This document shows positions 29,949 through 38,516 of a stretch of DNA of 64,000 bases, in pieces. The first letter of the stretch is position 1. The number at the start of each line of letters is the position of its first letter. The stretch comes from AC-32 sp963766375 (GTDB taxonomy: Bacteria > Actinomycetota > Thermoleophilia > Gaiellales > Gaiellaceae): positions 124,001-188,000 of the forward strand of contig CAVXZG010000013.1 in assembly GCA_963766375.1 (NCBI GenBank). Direction: 5' to 3'. The position numbers and the translations under genes were made by a program. Under the pieces are notes generated by a model. That model was not told the origin of the DNA and searched no databases. It saw only the letters and a list, made by a program, of their open reading frames with translations.

Positions 29949-31010
29949 GTGATTCCGGAGCGTCTCGTCCGCTTCCGGCTGCGGACCGTGCTGTCGCTGC
30001 TCGCGACGATCATCGCGGTCGCGGTCCTCCTCGAGGTGATCTGGATCGCACGCCACGTCCTGACGTGGATCCTGATCTCGCTGTTCCTCGCCGTCGCGCT
30101 CAACCCGGCGGTGGGCTGGCTCCAGCGGCACGGGGTCAAGCGCCGCGGGGCCGCGGCGGCCGTCACGTTCCTGCTCGCGCTCGCGTTCCTGGCCGCGATC
30201 GGCTTCGCCTTCGTTCCGACCCTCGTGAACCAGGTCAACGACTTCGTCCAGAAGCTGCCCGACTACGCGCACGACATCACGCACGGGCGTGGCCGGTTGG
30301 GCTTCCTCGAGACGAAGTACCACATCCAGGAGCGGATCGAGGCCGCCGTGAAGAACGGGGGAACCGCGAAGGTGCTGGGCTTCTCAGGGGTGGCGCTCTC
30401 GGTCGCCAAGGGCGTGGTCTCGATCGTCGTCGCCACGCTGACGATCACGTTCATGACGTTCTTCATGCTCCTCGAAGGGCCGACCTGGGTCGAGCGTTTC
30501 TTCGGCCTCATGCCCGAACGCTCGCAGGCGCGCTGGCGCAAGAACGCCGACGCGATCTACCGCACGGTCGGCGGCTATGTCACGGGCAACCTGTTGATCA
30601 GCCTGATCGCCGGGACCCTGACCACACTCGTCCTGCTGATCATGGGGGTCCCGTACGCGGTCGCGCTCGGCTTGATCGTGGCGATCCTCGACCTGATCCC
30701 GCTGGCGGGCGCGACCATCGCCGCGATCCTGATCGGGACCGTCGCCTTCCTCCACTCGATCCCGGCGGGGATCGTGGTCGTGGTCTTCTTCGTGGTCTAC
30801 CAGCAGGTCGAGAACCACCTCCTCCAGCCGATCGTCTACGGGCGCACGGTTCAGCTCTCGCCGCTGACCGTGCTGGTCTCGATCCTCATCGGCGCCGAGC
30901 TGGCCGGAGTCCTTGGCGCGCTGGCAGCGATCCCGGTCGCAGGCGCGATTCAGGTGCTCATCCTGGACTGGCTGCACCACAGGCACGAACGAGCTGCCGC
31001 GGCGCTCTAG
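29949..31010 (+). CDS. AI-2E/PerM-family membrane transporter
   Basis: 353 residues of the AI-2E (DUF20, YdiK/PerM) family. Membrane helices occur near 12-35, 37-55, 65-90, then a long soluble stretch with PDYAHDITHGRGRLG, then helices from about 155 to 330. The family signature region DLIPLAGATIAAILI and the segment ENHLLQPIVYG are present. Some relatives export autoinducer-2 or act as sodium/proton antiporters; specificity cannot be told. Start GTG 29949. Monocistronic between tRNA-Gly and a CAP-domain gene on the same strand. Confidence 0.9.
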   Translation: MIPERLVRFRLRTVLSLLATIIAVAVLLEVIWIARHVLTWILISLFLAVALNPAVGWLQRHGVKRRGAAAAVTFLLALAFLAAIGFAFVPTLVNQVNDFVQKLPDYAHDITHGRGRLGFLETKYHIQERIEAAVKNGGTAKVLGFSGVALSVAKGVVSIVVATLTITFMTFFMLLEGPTWVERFFGLMPERSQARWRKNADAIYRTVGGYVTGNLLISLIAGTLTTLVLLIMGVPYAVALGLIVAILDLIPLAGATIAAILIGTVAFLHSIPAGIVVVVFFVVYQQVENHLLQPIVYGRTVQLSPLTVLVSILIGAELAGVLGALAAIPVAGAIQVLILDWLHHRHERAAAAL

Positions 31011-31080
31011 CTAGCTAGGCCACCGGACCTACCCCTTTTGGTTGATTTAGCCCCCGCTCGGCGCTGCCGAAGCTCCTCAG

Positions 31081-31617
31081 GTGGCAGCAAATGTGCGCAC
31101 ACTCGCCGGCCTGGCCGTGATCCTCGTGTCGCTGGCCGCCCCGTCGGCGGGTTCGGCCGATTCTCGCGGAACGATGGCGCCTGCGACCCAGCTCCAGACG
31201 GCGTTGCTCGACCAGGTGAACGCGCTCCGTACGGCCCACGGCCTGACGCGTCTGCGCCTCTCAGCCAAGTTGACCGCTGCCGCCAACGCCCACTCCACGG
31301 AGATGGCGCGGCTCGGCTACTTCAGCCACAACTCCGCCAACGGCGCCTCGTTCTCCTCGCGGATCGGGCAGTTCTACCCACTGCGCGGCTTCCATAGCTG
31401 GACGGTGGGCGAGAACCTGGTCTGGGGCGCACCCGAGATCGGCGCACTCCGCGCGTTCAAGCTCTGGCTCGGCAGCCCGCCCCACAGGGCCAACCTGCTG
31501 TCGTCGCGCTGGCGGGAGATCGGCATCGTCGCGATGCACTCCACGCGCGCACCGGGCCTCTACGGCGGCAGACCTGCCACGGTCGTCACCGCCGACTTCG
31601 GCGCCCGCAGCCGTTAG
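31081..31617 (+). CDS. Secreted CAP/SCP-domain protein
   Basis: 178 residues with a signal peptide (LAGLAVILVSLAAPSAGSAD) and one CAP/SCP domain. Recognisable segments are LLDQVNALRTAHGLTRLRLS, HSTEMARLGYFSHNS, GENLVWGAPEIGAL and GSPPHRANLLSSRWREIGIV. The two expected His residues and the GENL motif are conserved. It is paralogous to the CAP protein at 17909, slightly longer. Start GTG 31081 lies 70 bases after the AI-2E transporter stop. Extracellular, role unknown; bacterial relatives are often linked to sporulation or cell-envelope stress. Confidence 0.88.
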   Translation: MAANVRTLAGLAVILVSLAAPSAGSADSRGTMAPATQLQTALLDQVNALRTAHGLTRLRLSAKLTAAANAHSTEMARLGYFSHNSANGASFSSRIGQFYPLRGFHSWTVGENLVWGAPEIGALRAFKLWLGSPPHRANLLSSRWREIGIVAMHSTRAPGLYGGRPATVVTADFGARSR

Positions 31618-31650
31618 CGGCCCACAACCGCGGTACCCTTTCGGTTTAGG

Positions 31651-31722
31651 GCGCCTGTAGCTCAGCGGAAGAGCAACGGCCTTCTAAGCCGTCGGTCGGA
31701 GGTTCGAATCCTCCCAGGCGCA
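31651..31722 (+). tRNA. tRNA-Arg (anticodon TCT)
   Basis: Acceptor GCGCCTG/CAGGCGC, anticodon arm ACGGC-CTTCTAA-GCCGT with anticodon TCT, T-arm GGAGG-TTCGAAT-CCTCC, discriminator A. Confidence 0.95.
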
Positions 31723-31736
31723 TAGCCACTCGTCGA

Positions 31737-31742
31737 TACGGT
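31737..31742 (+). promoter_or_regulatory. Leaderless -10 box TACGGT of aldo/keto reductase gene
   Basis: Ends 6 bases before GTG 31749, the same geometry as ileS and valS. Confidence 0.35.
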
Positions 31743-31748
31743 TGCTGT

Positions 31749-32651
31749 GTGCGCGTGCGCAAGCTCGGGCCCCTCGAGGTAAGCGTCGTTGGCCTCGGCT
31801 GCAACAGCTTCGGCCGTCGCCTCGACGAGGCCGGGACGAAGGCGGTCGTCGACGCCGCGCTCGACGTCGGCGTTACGTTCTTCGACACCGCCGACCGCTA
31901 CGGCGGGCAGGGTGGCAGCGAGAGCCTGCTCGGCAAGGTCCTTCGCGGGCGCCGCGACCGAGTCGTGCTCGCGACCAAGTTCGGCATGACGATGGGGGAC
32001 GGCGTCGAGCGCCGCGGCAGGCGGGAGTACCTGAGGCGCTCGATCGAAGGCTCGCTACGGCGCCTGCAGACCGACTACGTCGACCTCTACCAGCACCACG
32101 AGGAGGATCCCGACACGCCACTCGAGGAGACGTTCGCGGCGCTCGACGAGCTCGTCGCCGAGGGAAAGATCCTCGCCTACGGCACGTCGAACTACAAGCC
32201 CGAGACGCTCGAACGCGCCAGGTCGATCGCCGGCCCAGCGTACGTGTCGGAGCAGAGCGAGTACTCGTGGCTCGATCGCCGGGCCGAGGCAGACCTGCTG
32301 CCGACCTGTGAGCGGCTCGGCCTGTGCTTCATCCCGCACTCGCCGATCGGCAGCGGCCTCCTGACCGGCAAGATCCGCCGCGAGCGGCCACCGGCCGAAG
32401 GAACACGTCTGCACGGCCATGACATCCCGGAGCACGAACTCGAGCTCGTCGAGAAGCTGACGGCCTGGGTCGAGGCGCACGGCGTCTCCCTGCTCGAAGT
32501 TGCCATCGGCGGCCTCGCGGCCGTCTCGCCGGTGGCGACGGTCATCCCAGGAGCGACCAAACCCGAACAGGTGCGTGCCAACGCCGCGGCAGGCGGGTGG
32601 GTGCCGACGGAGGAAGAACTCACAGAGCTGAGAGCAGTCCAAGTCGCCTAG
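31749..32651 (+). CDS. Aldo/keto reductase
   Basis: 300-residue NADPH-dependent aldo/keto reductase with a TIM-barrel. The catalytic tetrad is visible: Asp and Tyr in FFDTADRYGG, Lys in VLATKFGM, His in YQHHEEDPDTP. The C-terminal cofactor segment VATVIPGATKPEQVRANAAA is intact. It most resembles the group of general oxidoreductases acting on aldehydes or sugars; substrate unknown. Start GTG 31749 (VRVRKLGPLEVS) puts the first strand at the N-terminus. It lies directly after tRNA-Arg. Confidence 0.92.
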   Translation: MRVRKLGPLEVSVVGLGCNSFGRRLDEAGTKAVVDAALDVGVTFFDTADRYGGQGGSESLLGKVLRGRRDRVVLATKFGMTMGDGVERRGRREYLRRSIEGSLRRLQTDYVDLYQHHEEDPDTPLEETFAALDELVAEGKILAYGTSNYKPETLERARSIAGPAYVSEQSEYSWLDRRAEADLLPTCERLGLCFIPHSPIGSGLLTGKIRRERPPAEGTRLHGHDIPEHELELVEKLTAWVEAHGVSLLEVAIGGLAAVSPVATVIPGATKPEQVRANAAAGGWVPTEEELTELRAVQVA

Positions 32652-32689
32652 GAGAAGGCGGGCGCCAGGCGCCGCGAAAGGGGTTGATC

Positions 32690-32764
32690 GTGGCTGGCAA
32701 GCTGCAGGGCAAGCGCGTGGCGTTCCTCGCCACCGACATGGTCGACCTGACTATTGGAGGTTGA
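32690..32764 (+). pseudogene. Truncated N-terminus of a DJ-1/PfpI-family protease
   Basis: GTG 32690 to TGA 32764 encodes only 24 residues, beginning VAGKLQGKRVAFLATDMV. This matches the first strand and turn of PfpI/DJ-1-type proteins, which usually continue with about 150 more residues, including a Cys nucleophile elbow. Here the frame ends at once as DLTIGG and stop, and the GGAGG inside it serves as ribosome-binding site for the cupin gene. It could be a deletion scar or a short leader peptide. The similarity is judged by eye. Confidence 0.45.
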
Positions 32765-32765
32765 G

Positions 32766-33293
32766 ATGGTTCCCGAAGCACCCCTGGAGCAGACCGAGAC
32801 CGGCCTCGTCCCGAAGGGAGAAGGCTGGTTCATCGTCAACGCCAAAGAGGCACGCTGGGCCGAGCACGAGAAGTTCGGCTCGGGAACGGTTTTCGAAGGC
32901 GACCCCGAGTTCAAGGAGCTCGGGATCAACATCGGGGTGCTCGAGCCTGGCCAGCCTGCGTGTCTTTACCACCGCGAGAGCGCGCAGGAGGACTTTCTCG
33001 TCCTCCGGGGTGAGTGCCTGCTGCTCATCGAGGAGGAGGAGCACCCCTTGAAGGCGTGGGATTTCGTCCACTGCCCGCCCTGGACCGACCACGTCTTCGT
33101 CGGCGCGGGCGACGCGCCTTGCATGATCCTCGCGGTCGGCTCTCGTGCCAGCCAGGACATCGTCTACCCGGTCTCAGAGGTTGCGGGCCGCCACGGTGCG
33201 AGCGTCGAGACGGAGACGCCGAACCCCAAGGAGGCGTACGCGCCGTTCGGTAGGTCGGCGGACGCCCCTTACCGCGGCCAGCTCGACGCTTGA
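32766..33293 (+). CDS. Cupin-domain protein
   Basis: 175 residues with one cupin barrel: motif 1 region YHRESAQEDFLVLRGECLLL and motif 2 region VHCPPWTDHVFVG. The metal-binding set is partly present (His in YHRE, Glu in QEDF, His in DHVF), so metal binding is plausible. Start ATG 32766 is fixed by the GGAGG site at 32756-32760, one of the clearest ribosome-binding sites in the window. It lies downstream of the PfpI fragment and the aldo/keto reductase. Single-domain cupins act as isomerases, oxygenases or binding proteins; no specific role can be assigned. Confidence 0.85.
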   Translation: MVPEAPLEQTETGLVPKGEGWFIVNAKEARWAEHEKFGSGTVFEGDPEFKELGINIGVLEPGQPACLYHRESAQEDFLVLRGECLLLIEEEEHPLKAWDFVHCPPWTDHVFVGAGDAPCMILAVGSRASQDIVYPVSEVAGRHGASVETETPNPKEAYAPFGRSADAPYRGQLDA

Positions 33294-33310
33294 GCGAGGC
33301 GTTCGCAGCA

Positions 33311-33381
33311 TGGCCCCGGGAGGAGTCGAACCTCCGCACACGGATTCGAAGTCCGTTGCTCTTCCGCTGAGCTACGGGGCC
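33311..33381 (-). tRNA. tRNA-Arg (anticodon TCG)
   Basis: On the complement: acceptor GGCCCCG/CGGGGCC, anticodon arm ACGGA-CTTCGAA-TCCGT with anticodon TCG, T-arm GGAGG-TTCGACT-CCTCC, discriminator A. Confidence 0.95.
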
Positions 33382-33510
33382 CTGAAATGAGTTTGCCAGA
33401 CCATCTCGCGTTCCCGGCACGTCGGTGGCGGTGCGTCGCCGGAAGACACAGTGCTCCTGGCACGGGTCTGGAGAGCGACGTGCCGCCAGCGGCGTGAGGC
33501 GCCCGCTGGA

Positions 33511-33527
33511 GGCCGGCTCCGCCGGCC
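33511..33527 (-). terminator. Hairpin downstream of tRNA-His
   Basis: Perfect arms GGCCGGC (33511-33517) and GCCGGCC (33521-33527) with a 3-base loop, about 30 bases beyond the 3' end of the minus-strand tRNA-His. No T-run, so termination is a guess. Confidence 0.4.
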
Positions 33528-33556
33528 GCAAGTGGGTGCCGGCGGGGGACGCGAGG

Positions 33557-33630
33557 GGTGGCGGACGGGACTCGAACCCGCGACCACCGGGACCACAACC
33601 CGGGGCTCTACCAACTGAGCTACCGCCACC
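33557..33630 (-). tRNA. tRNA-His (anticodon GTG)
   Basis: On the complement: acceptor GTGGCGG/CCGCCAC with the tRNA-His-specific extra G at position -1 (33630) opposite C73 (33557), and anticodon arm CCGGG-TTGTGGT-CCCGG with anticodon GTG. Confidence 0.95.
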
Positions 33631-33666
33631 GCGAGGGAGACAGGATAGCCCGTTGAGCGCCGAAAG

Positions 33667-33870
33667 CTACGCCGCGCTGGCGGCGGGGAGGTGGCGCCGG
33701 ATCAGTGCCTGGACGAGCTCCTGCTGGGCTCGGACGAGCTCGATGCGGTTGCGCTCGAGCTCCTCGGCGGCGACACCGACGGTGCGCATCGTCTGCCGCT
33801 CGTAGACGAGCCCGCGGATCTCGTCGCTCAGCGACTCGACCGTGGGGAGTTGGATGACCGTTGCGTTCAT
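33667..33870 (-). CDS. Small conserved-looking hypothetical protein (67 aa)
   Basis: ATG 33870, 67 residues: MNATVIQLPTVESLSDEIRG, then a long amphipathic, Arg/Glu-rich helix (VAAEELERNRIELVRAQQEL) and a short tail. No signal or membrane segment. It looks like a helical coiled-coil or small regulatory protein, and I recognise no family. It lies on the minus strand between tRNA-His and tRNA-Leu. Coding is supported by a start that fits the flanking tRNAs and by balanced amino acid use. Confidence 0.55.
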   Translation of the reverse strand: MNATVIQLPTVESLSDEIRGLVYERQTMRTVGVAAEELERNRIELVRAQQELVQALIRRHLPAASAA

Positions 33871-33931
33871 GACGAGGCTTGAGACTGCTCTCGTCCGTAT
33901 TAGTTAGCGGTCGGCCGATTTCCTCTTTGAG

Positions 33932-34020
33932 TGCGGGCGGGAGGAACTCGAACCTCTAAGGGACGTTAGGCCCCAACGGGACCTAAAGCCCGCCGCGTCT
34001 GCCAGTTCCGCCACGCCCGC
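33932..34020 (-). tRNA. tRNA-Leu (anticodon TAG), anticodon stem one base short
   Basis: On the complement: acceptor GCGGGCG/CGCCCGC, discriminator A, class II long variable arm. The anticodon region reads CGGGC-TTTAGGT-CCCG. The 5-bp stem would need GCCCG on the 3' side, so one G appears to be missing. With it restored, stem and 7-base loop are canonical and the anticodon is TAG. Confidence 0.85.
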
Positions 34021-34089
34021 GCGTTCCGGGGAGGATACGACCCGCTCGGGCGAGCGGGTTGCTCCGGTGCCTCGGTCCACTTTGCTTGA

Positions 34090-35454
34090 ATGGGCCGGGC
34101 GATGGCGACGCAGGTCGAGGAGCTGCCCGACAACAAGGTTCGACTCACGGTCGAGGTCCCACAGGAGGACCTCGAGCATGCTGTCGAGCACGCGACCTCG
34201 GACCTGGCCGGCTCGGTCAAGGTGCCGGGCTTTCGTGAGGGGAAGGTGCCGGTGGAGGTGCTGCAGGCCCGCCTCGGCCGCGAGCGGATCTTCAAGGAGG
34301 CCGTCGAGAGTCACATCGGCGGTTGGTTCATGAACGCCGCCGCGACCACGCGCATCCGGCCGATCGCCGCGCCCGAGTACGACTACGAGCTGCCGAACTC
34401 CGAGGACGAGGACTTCCAGTTCACCGCCACCGTGCCCGTACAGCCCAAGCCGGAGCCCGCCGACTGGACCGAGCTCGAGGTGCCGTACGCCGAGCCCGAG
34501 ATTCCCGAGGGGCTGATCGACCAGGAGCTCGAGGAGCTGCGTGCCTCCGTCGCGGAGCTGGCGCCGGTCGAAGGCCGCCCGGCCCGAACCGGCGACGTGC
34601 TCGTGGTGGACGCGCTGGACGAGGCCGGCGAAGGGCAGCGCGACCTCGTCGTCGAGCTCGGCTCCGGCCGGCTCGTCGAGGAGATCGAGCGCGCGCTCAC
34701 AGGCGCCTCGCAGGGCGAGACCAAGGAGGTCGAGTTCGAGCTCGCGGACGGCTCGACCGGAACGGCGAAGGTCGAGGTCAAGGAACTGAAGGAGAAAGTG
34801 CTGCCGCCGCTGGACGACGAGCTGGCCAAGGCCGCGAGCGAGTTCGACACCCTGGAGGAGCTCCGGGCCGACATCGAGCACCGGATCCAAGAGGTGCTCG
34901 AGGAAGAGGCGGAGACGCAGTTCCGCTCGGCTGCCGTCGACCGGCTGGTCGAAGCCTCGGACGTTCAGGTCGGCGGGCCGCTCGTCGAGGCGCGGACGCG
35001 CGAGCTGCTGAACGGGCTCGGCCGCTCGCTCGAGCGCCGGGGCATCAGCGCCGAGGCGTACTTCCAGCTCTCCGGCCAGACGGCCGACCAGCTCGTCGAG
35101 CGCATGGGAGCCGAGGCGGCGCTCTCGGTCGCGCGCGAGCTCGTGCTGGAGGCTGTCGCCGACCAGCTCGGCCTCGAGGTCAGCGACGAGGAGATCGAGG
35201 AGTTGATCCGCGAGCAGGCGGAGCTTCAGGGCGACGACGCGGACGAAGCGATCAAGCAGGTCTTCAGCGACGACCGCCAGGAGGCGCTGCGCGGCGACCT
35301 CCGTCTGCGCAAGGCGCTCGACCGCGTGGCGGCCGAAGCGAAGCGCGTCCCGGTCGAGGTCGCGCGCGCACGAGAAGAAATTTGGACGCCCGACAAGGAA
35401 ACGCCCAAGACAGAGACGAAACTGTGGACCCCCGGCAGCAAGGAGCCAGCATGA
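34090..35454 (+). CDS. tig: Trigger factor (ribosome-associated chaperone/PPIase)
   Basis: 454 residues in three parts: an N-terminal ribosome-binding domain with a GFREGKVP loop (variant of the GFRxGxxP signature), a central FKBP-type PPIase domain (about 150-235, with RTGDVLVVD), and a C-terminal helical chaperone arm ending in a Thr/Lys/Pro-rich tail. It binds nascent chains at the ribosome exit. ATG 34090 gives MGRAMATQVEE; ATG 34102 (MATQVEEL) is equally possible, and no clear ribosome-binding site separates them. Its stop overlaps the clpP start as ATGA, so folding and degradation genes are co-translated, as in many bacteria. Confidence 0.93.
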   Translation: MGRAMATQVEELPDNKVRLTVEVPQEDLEHAVEHATSDLAGSVKVPGFREGKVPVEVLQARLGRERIFKEAVESHIGGWFMNAAATTRIRPIAAPEYDYELPNSEDEDFQFTATVPVQPKPEPADWTELEVPYAEPEIPEGLIDQELEELRASVAELAPVEGRPARTGDVLVVDALDEAGEGQRDLVVELGSGRLVEEIERALTGASQGETKEVEFELADGSTGTAKVEVKELKEKVLPPLDDELAKAASEFDTLEELRADIEHRIQEVLEEEAETQFRSAAVDRLVEASDVQVGGPLVEARTRELLNGLGRSLERRGISAEAYFQLSGQTADQLVERMGAEAALSVARELVLEAVADQLGLEVSDEEIEELIREQAELQGDDADEAIKQVFSDDRQEALRGDLRLRKALDRVAAEAKRVPVEVARAREEIWTPDKETPKTETKLWTPGSKEPA

Positions 35455-36062
35455 GCCCGTTGATCCCGATGGTGATCGAGCAGACTTCCCGAGGCGAGCG
35501 CGCGTTCGACATCTACTCGCGCCTCCTGAACGAGCGAATCATCTTCCTCGGCACGGCCGTGGACGACCAGATCGCCAACCTGATCATCGCGCAGCTCCTG
35601 CATCTCGAATCCGAGGACCCCGACAAGGACGTCTCGATCTACGTCAACTCGCCGGGCGGCTCCGTGTACCACGGGCTCGCGATCTACGACACGATGCAGT
35701 TCATCAAGCCCGACGTCCAGACCATCTGCGTCGGGACCGCGATGTCGATGGGCGCACTCCTCCTTGCCGGCGGCGCGAAAGGAAAGCGAATGGCGCTGCC
35801 GAACGCCAAGATCCTGATCCACCAGGTCTGGGGCGGCTTCCAGGGGCAGGCGACCGACATCGAGATCCATGCCCGTGAAACCATTGCCCTCAAGCGGCGG
35901 CTCGAGGAGATCATGTCGGAGCACACGGGACAACCAATGGAAAAAGTCTCCAAGGACATGGAGCGCGACTACTTCATGACCCCGCAAGAAGCCAAGGACT
36001 ACGGCATCATCGACAACGTGATCATTCACCGCGATACGGCGAAAGACGGCGTCAAGCCCTAG
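35451..36062 (+). CDS. clpP: ATP-dependent Clp protease proteolytic subunit
   Basis: 203-residue serine peptidase that forms the barrel of the Clp protease. Catalytic Ser is in GTAMSMGALLLAGG, His in ILIHQVWGG, and Asp in the segment ERDYFMTPQEAKDYG. The start ATG 35451 overlaps the tig TGA by four bases. It works with the ClpX unfoldase encoded 33 bases downstream. Only one clpP lies here; actinobacteria often carry two, but a second copy could be elsewhere. Confidence 0.96.
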   Translation: MSPLIPMVIEQTSRGERAFDIYSRLLNERIIFLGTAVDDQIANLIIAQLLHLESEDPDKDVSIYVNSPGGSVYHGLAIYDTMQFIKPDVQTICVGTAMSMGALLLAGGAKGKRMALPNAKILIHQVWGGFQGQATDIEIHARETIALKRRLEEIMSEHTGQPMEKVSKDMERDYFMTPQEAKDYGIIDNVIIHRDTAKDGVKP

Positions 36063-36095
36063 CAGTCCGGACGTTTTCCAGCTAAAAGGAGAGAC

Positions 36096-37373
<1,278 letters not shown>

Positions 37374-37376
37374 AAA

Positions 37377-37403
37377 CACGGAGGAACCCCTGGTTCCCCC
37401 GTG
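37377..37403 (+). terminator. Hairpin after clpX
   Basis: CACGGAGGAACC-CCT-GGTTCCCCCGTG: 12-bp stem with one A:C mismatch and a 3-base loop, starting 4 bases after the clpX stop. No T-run after it. Confidence 0.6.
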
Positions 37404-37546
37404 AGCCCCCTCCTTGCGGGCGGTTGCGCACCGCTCGCGTTCCAGGAGCCGCCCGAGGACAAGTGTGGGGCCGGCGTTCTTGGCGTAGTAAGCCTCGCCG
37501 GGCCAAGCCCGGCTCCGGCGGCCAATGGCTGGGTCACGAGGCGCCT

Positions 37547-38497
37547 CTAAGGCGTCTGTTCGGACTTTCGGGCCGCCTTCGCGCGGCCGATGATCTCGCC
37601 CAGCCGCAGCGTTCGCAGCATCAGGAAGACGGCGATGGCCGCGACCGCGACGTTGAAGACCACGATGGCGATGTTCGTGCCGACGCTGAAGGCGAGCAGC
37701 TCCGAGGACGAGGCCTGACCCCTGAGGACGTAGACGAGCAGACCCTGCTTGGTGCCCGCGCCGCCCGGTGAGAACGGCAACAGCGTGGCGAGGCTGTCCA
37801 CCGTCTGCGCCAGCAGCGCGTTGTGCACCGTCGCCGTGACGTGGAAGGCACGCAGGAAGAAGAAGAGGGAAGCGATCCGGAGCACCCAGCTCAGCACCTG
37901 CCAGCTCACAACCTCGCGCGCGTACCGCCGCCGGTCGCGCAGGATCGCGAAGCCGGCGCCGACGCGCTGCTTGAAGCCCTCGATGTGCCGGGACGCCCAC
38001 CAGGCGAACCAGAGCGCGGCGAGGGTCAGCAGCGCGACCGCCGTGGCCGTCAGGCGTCCATTCCGCAGGAGCCAGCCCCAGTCGAAGGAGGGAAGGTTCG
38101 GCAGGACGTTGAGGCCCGGCAGCACGCCCTGCGTCAGCGCCCAGATGAAGATTGCGCCCGCCAGCACCAGGTCGACGAGCGTCTCGGTGAAGAGGGTGGA
38201 GGCGAGCGTGGTGTACGTCGTGCCCGGGACCTTCTGCCGGACGAGGTAGAGCTTGACCAGGTCGCCGCCCCTCCCGGGCACGATCGAGTTGACGCCGACT
38301 CCCGCCACGTAGGCGCCGAAGACGGGCCCCAGCGGCACGTTGGTCTCCGGGTAGGCGGCCCGGATGATGTTGCGCCAGGCGACGGTCCGCACGGCGACTT
38401 TGGCGAAGTGCAGCGCGAGCGCGATCGCGAGCGCCGCCCAGCTGACCGAGGCCAGCTGATCGAAGAAGACCCGAACCGCGTGAAAGAACTCGCCCAC
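37547..38497 (-). CDS. Lysylphosphatidylglycerol synthetase-like TM protein (UPF0104)
   Basis: 316-residue polytopic membrane protein of the LPG_synthase_TM/UPF0104 (YbhN, AglD-like) group, with about eight helices. The family segments VAVRTVAWRNIIRAAYP, GVGVNSIVPGRGGDLVKLYL and LLPFSPGGAGTKQGLLVYVL are present. It lacks the aminoacyl-transferase domain of MprF, so lysinylation of lipids is not implied; flippase-type roles are suggested for relatives. Start GTG/ATG at 38497 lies 19 bases from the divergent valS start. Confidence 0.85.
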   Translation of the reverse strand: MGEFFHAVRVFFDQLASVSWAALAIALALHFAKVAVRTVAWRNIIRAAYPETNVPLGPVFGAYVAGVGVNSIVPGRGGDLVKLYLVRQKVPGTTYTTLASTLFTETLVDLVLAGAIFIWALTQGVLPGLNVLPNLPSFDWGWLLRNGRLTATAVALLTLAALWFAWWASRHIEGFKQRVGAGFAILRDRRRYAREVVSWQVLSWVLRIASLFFFLRAFHVTATVHNALLAQTVDSLATLLPFSPGGAGTKQGLLVYVLRGQASSSELLAFSVGTNIAIVVFNVAVAAIAVFLMLRTLRLGEIIGRAKAARKSEQTP

Positions 38498-38504
38498 GTC
38501 TTCG

Positions 38505-38510
38505 TAAACT
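38505..38510 (+). promoter_or_regulatory. Leaderless -10 box TAAACT of valS
   Basis: Ends 6 bases before ATG 38517; no ribosome-binding site and no space for a T-box. Confidence 0.5.
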
Positions 38511-38516
38511 TGCCTG

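Noticed and set aside
37404..37546. Gene between clpX and the UPF0104 gene.
   Set aside because: Only short frames without start signals or family look; the region appears to be spacer with the clpX hairpin at its edge.
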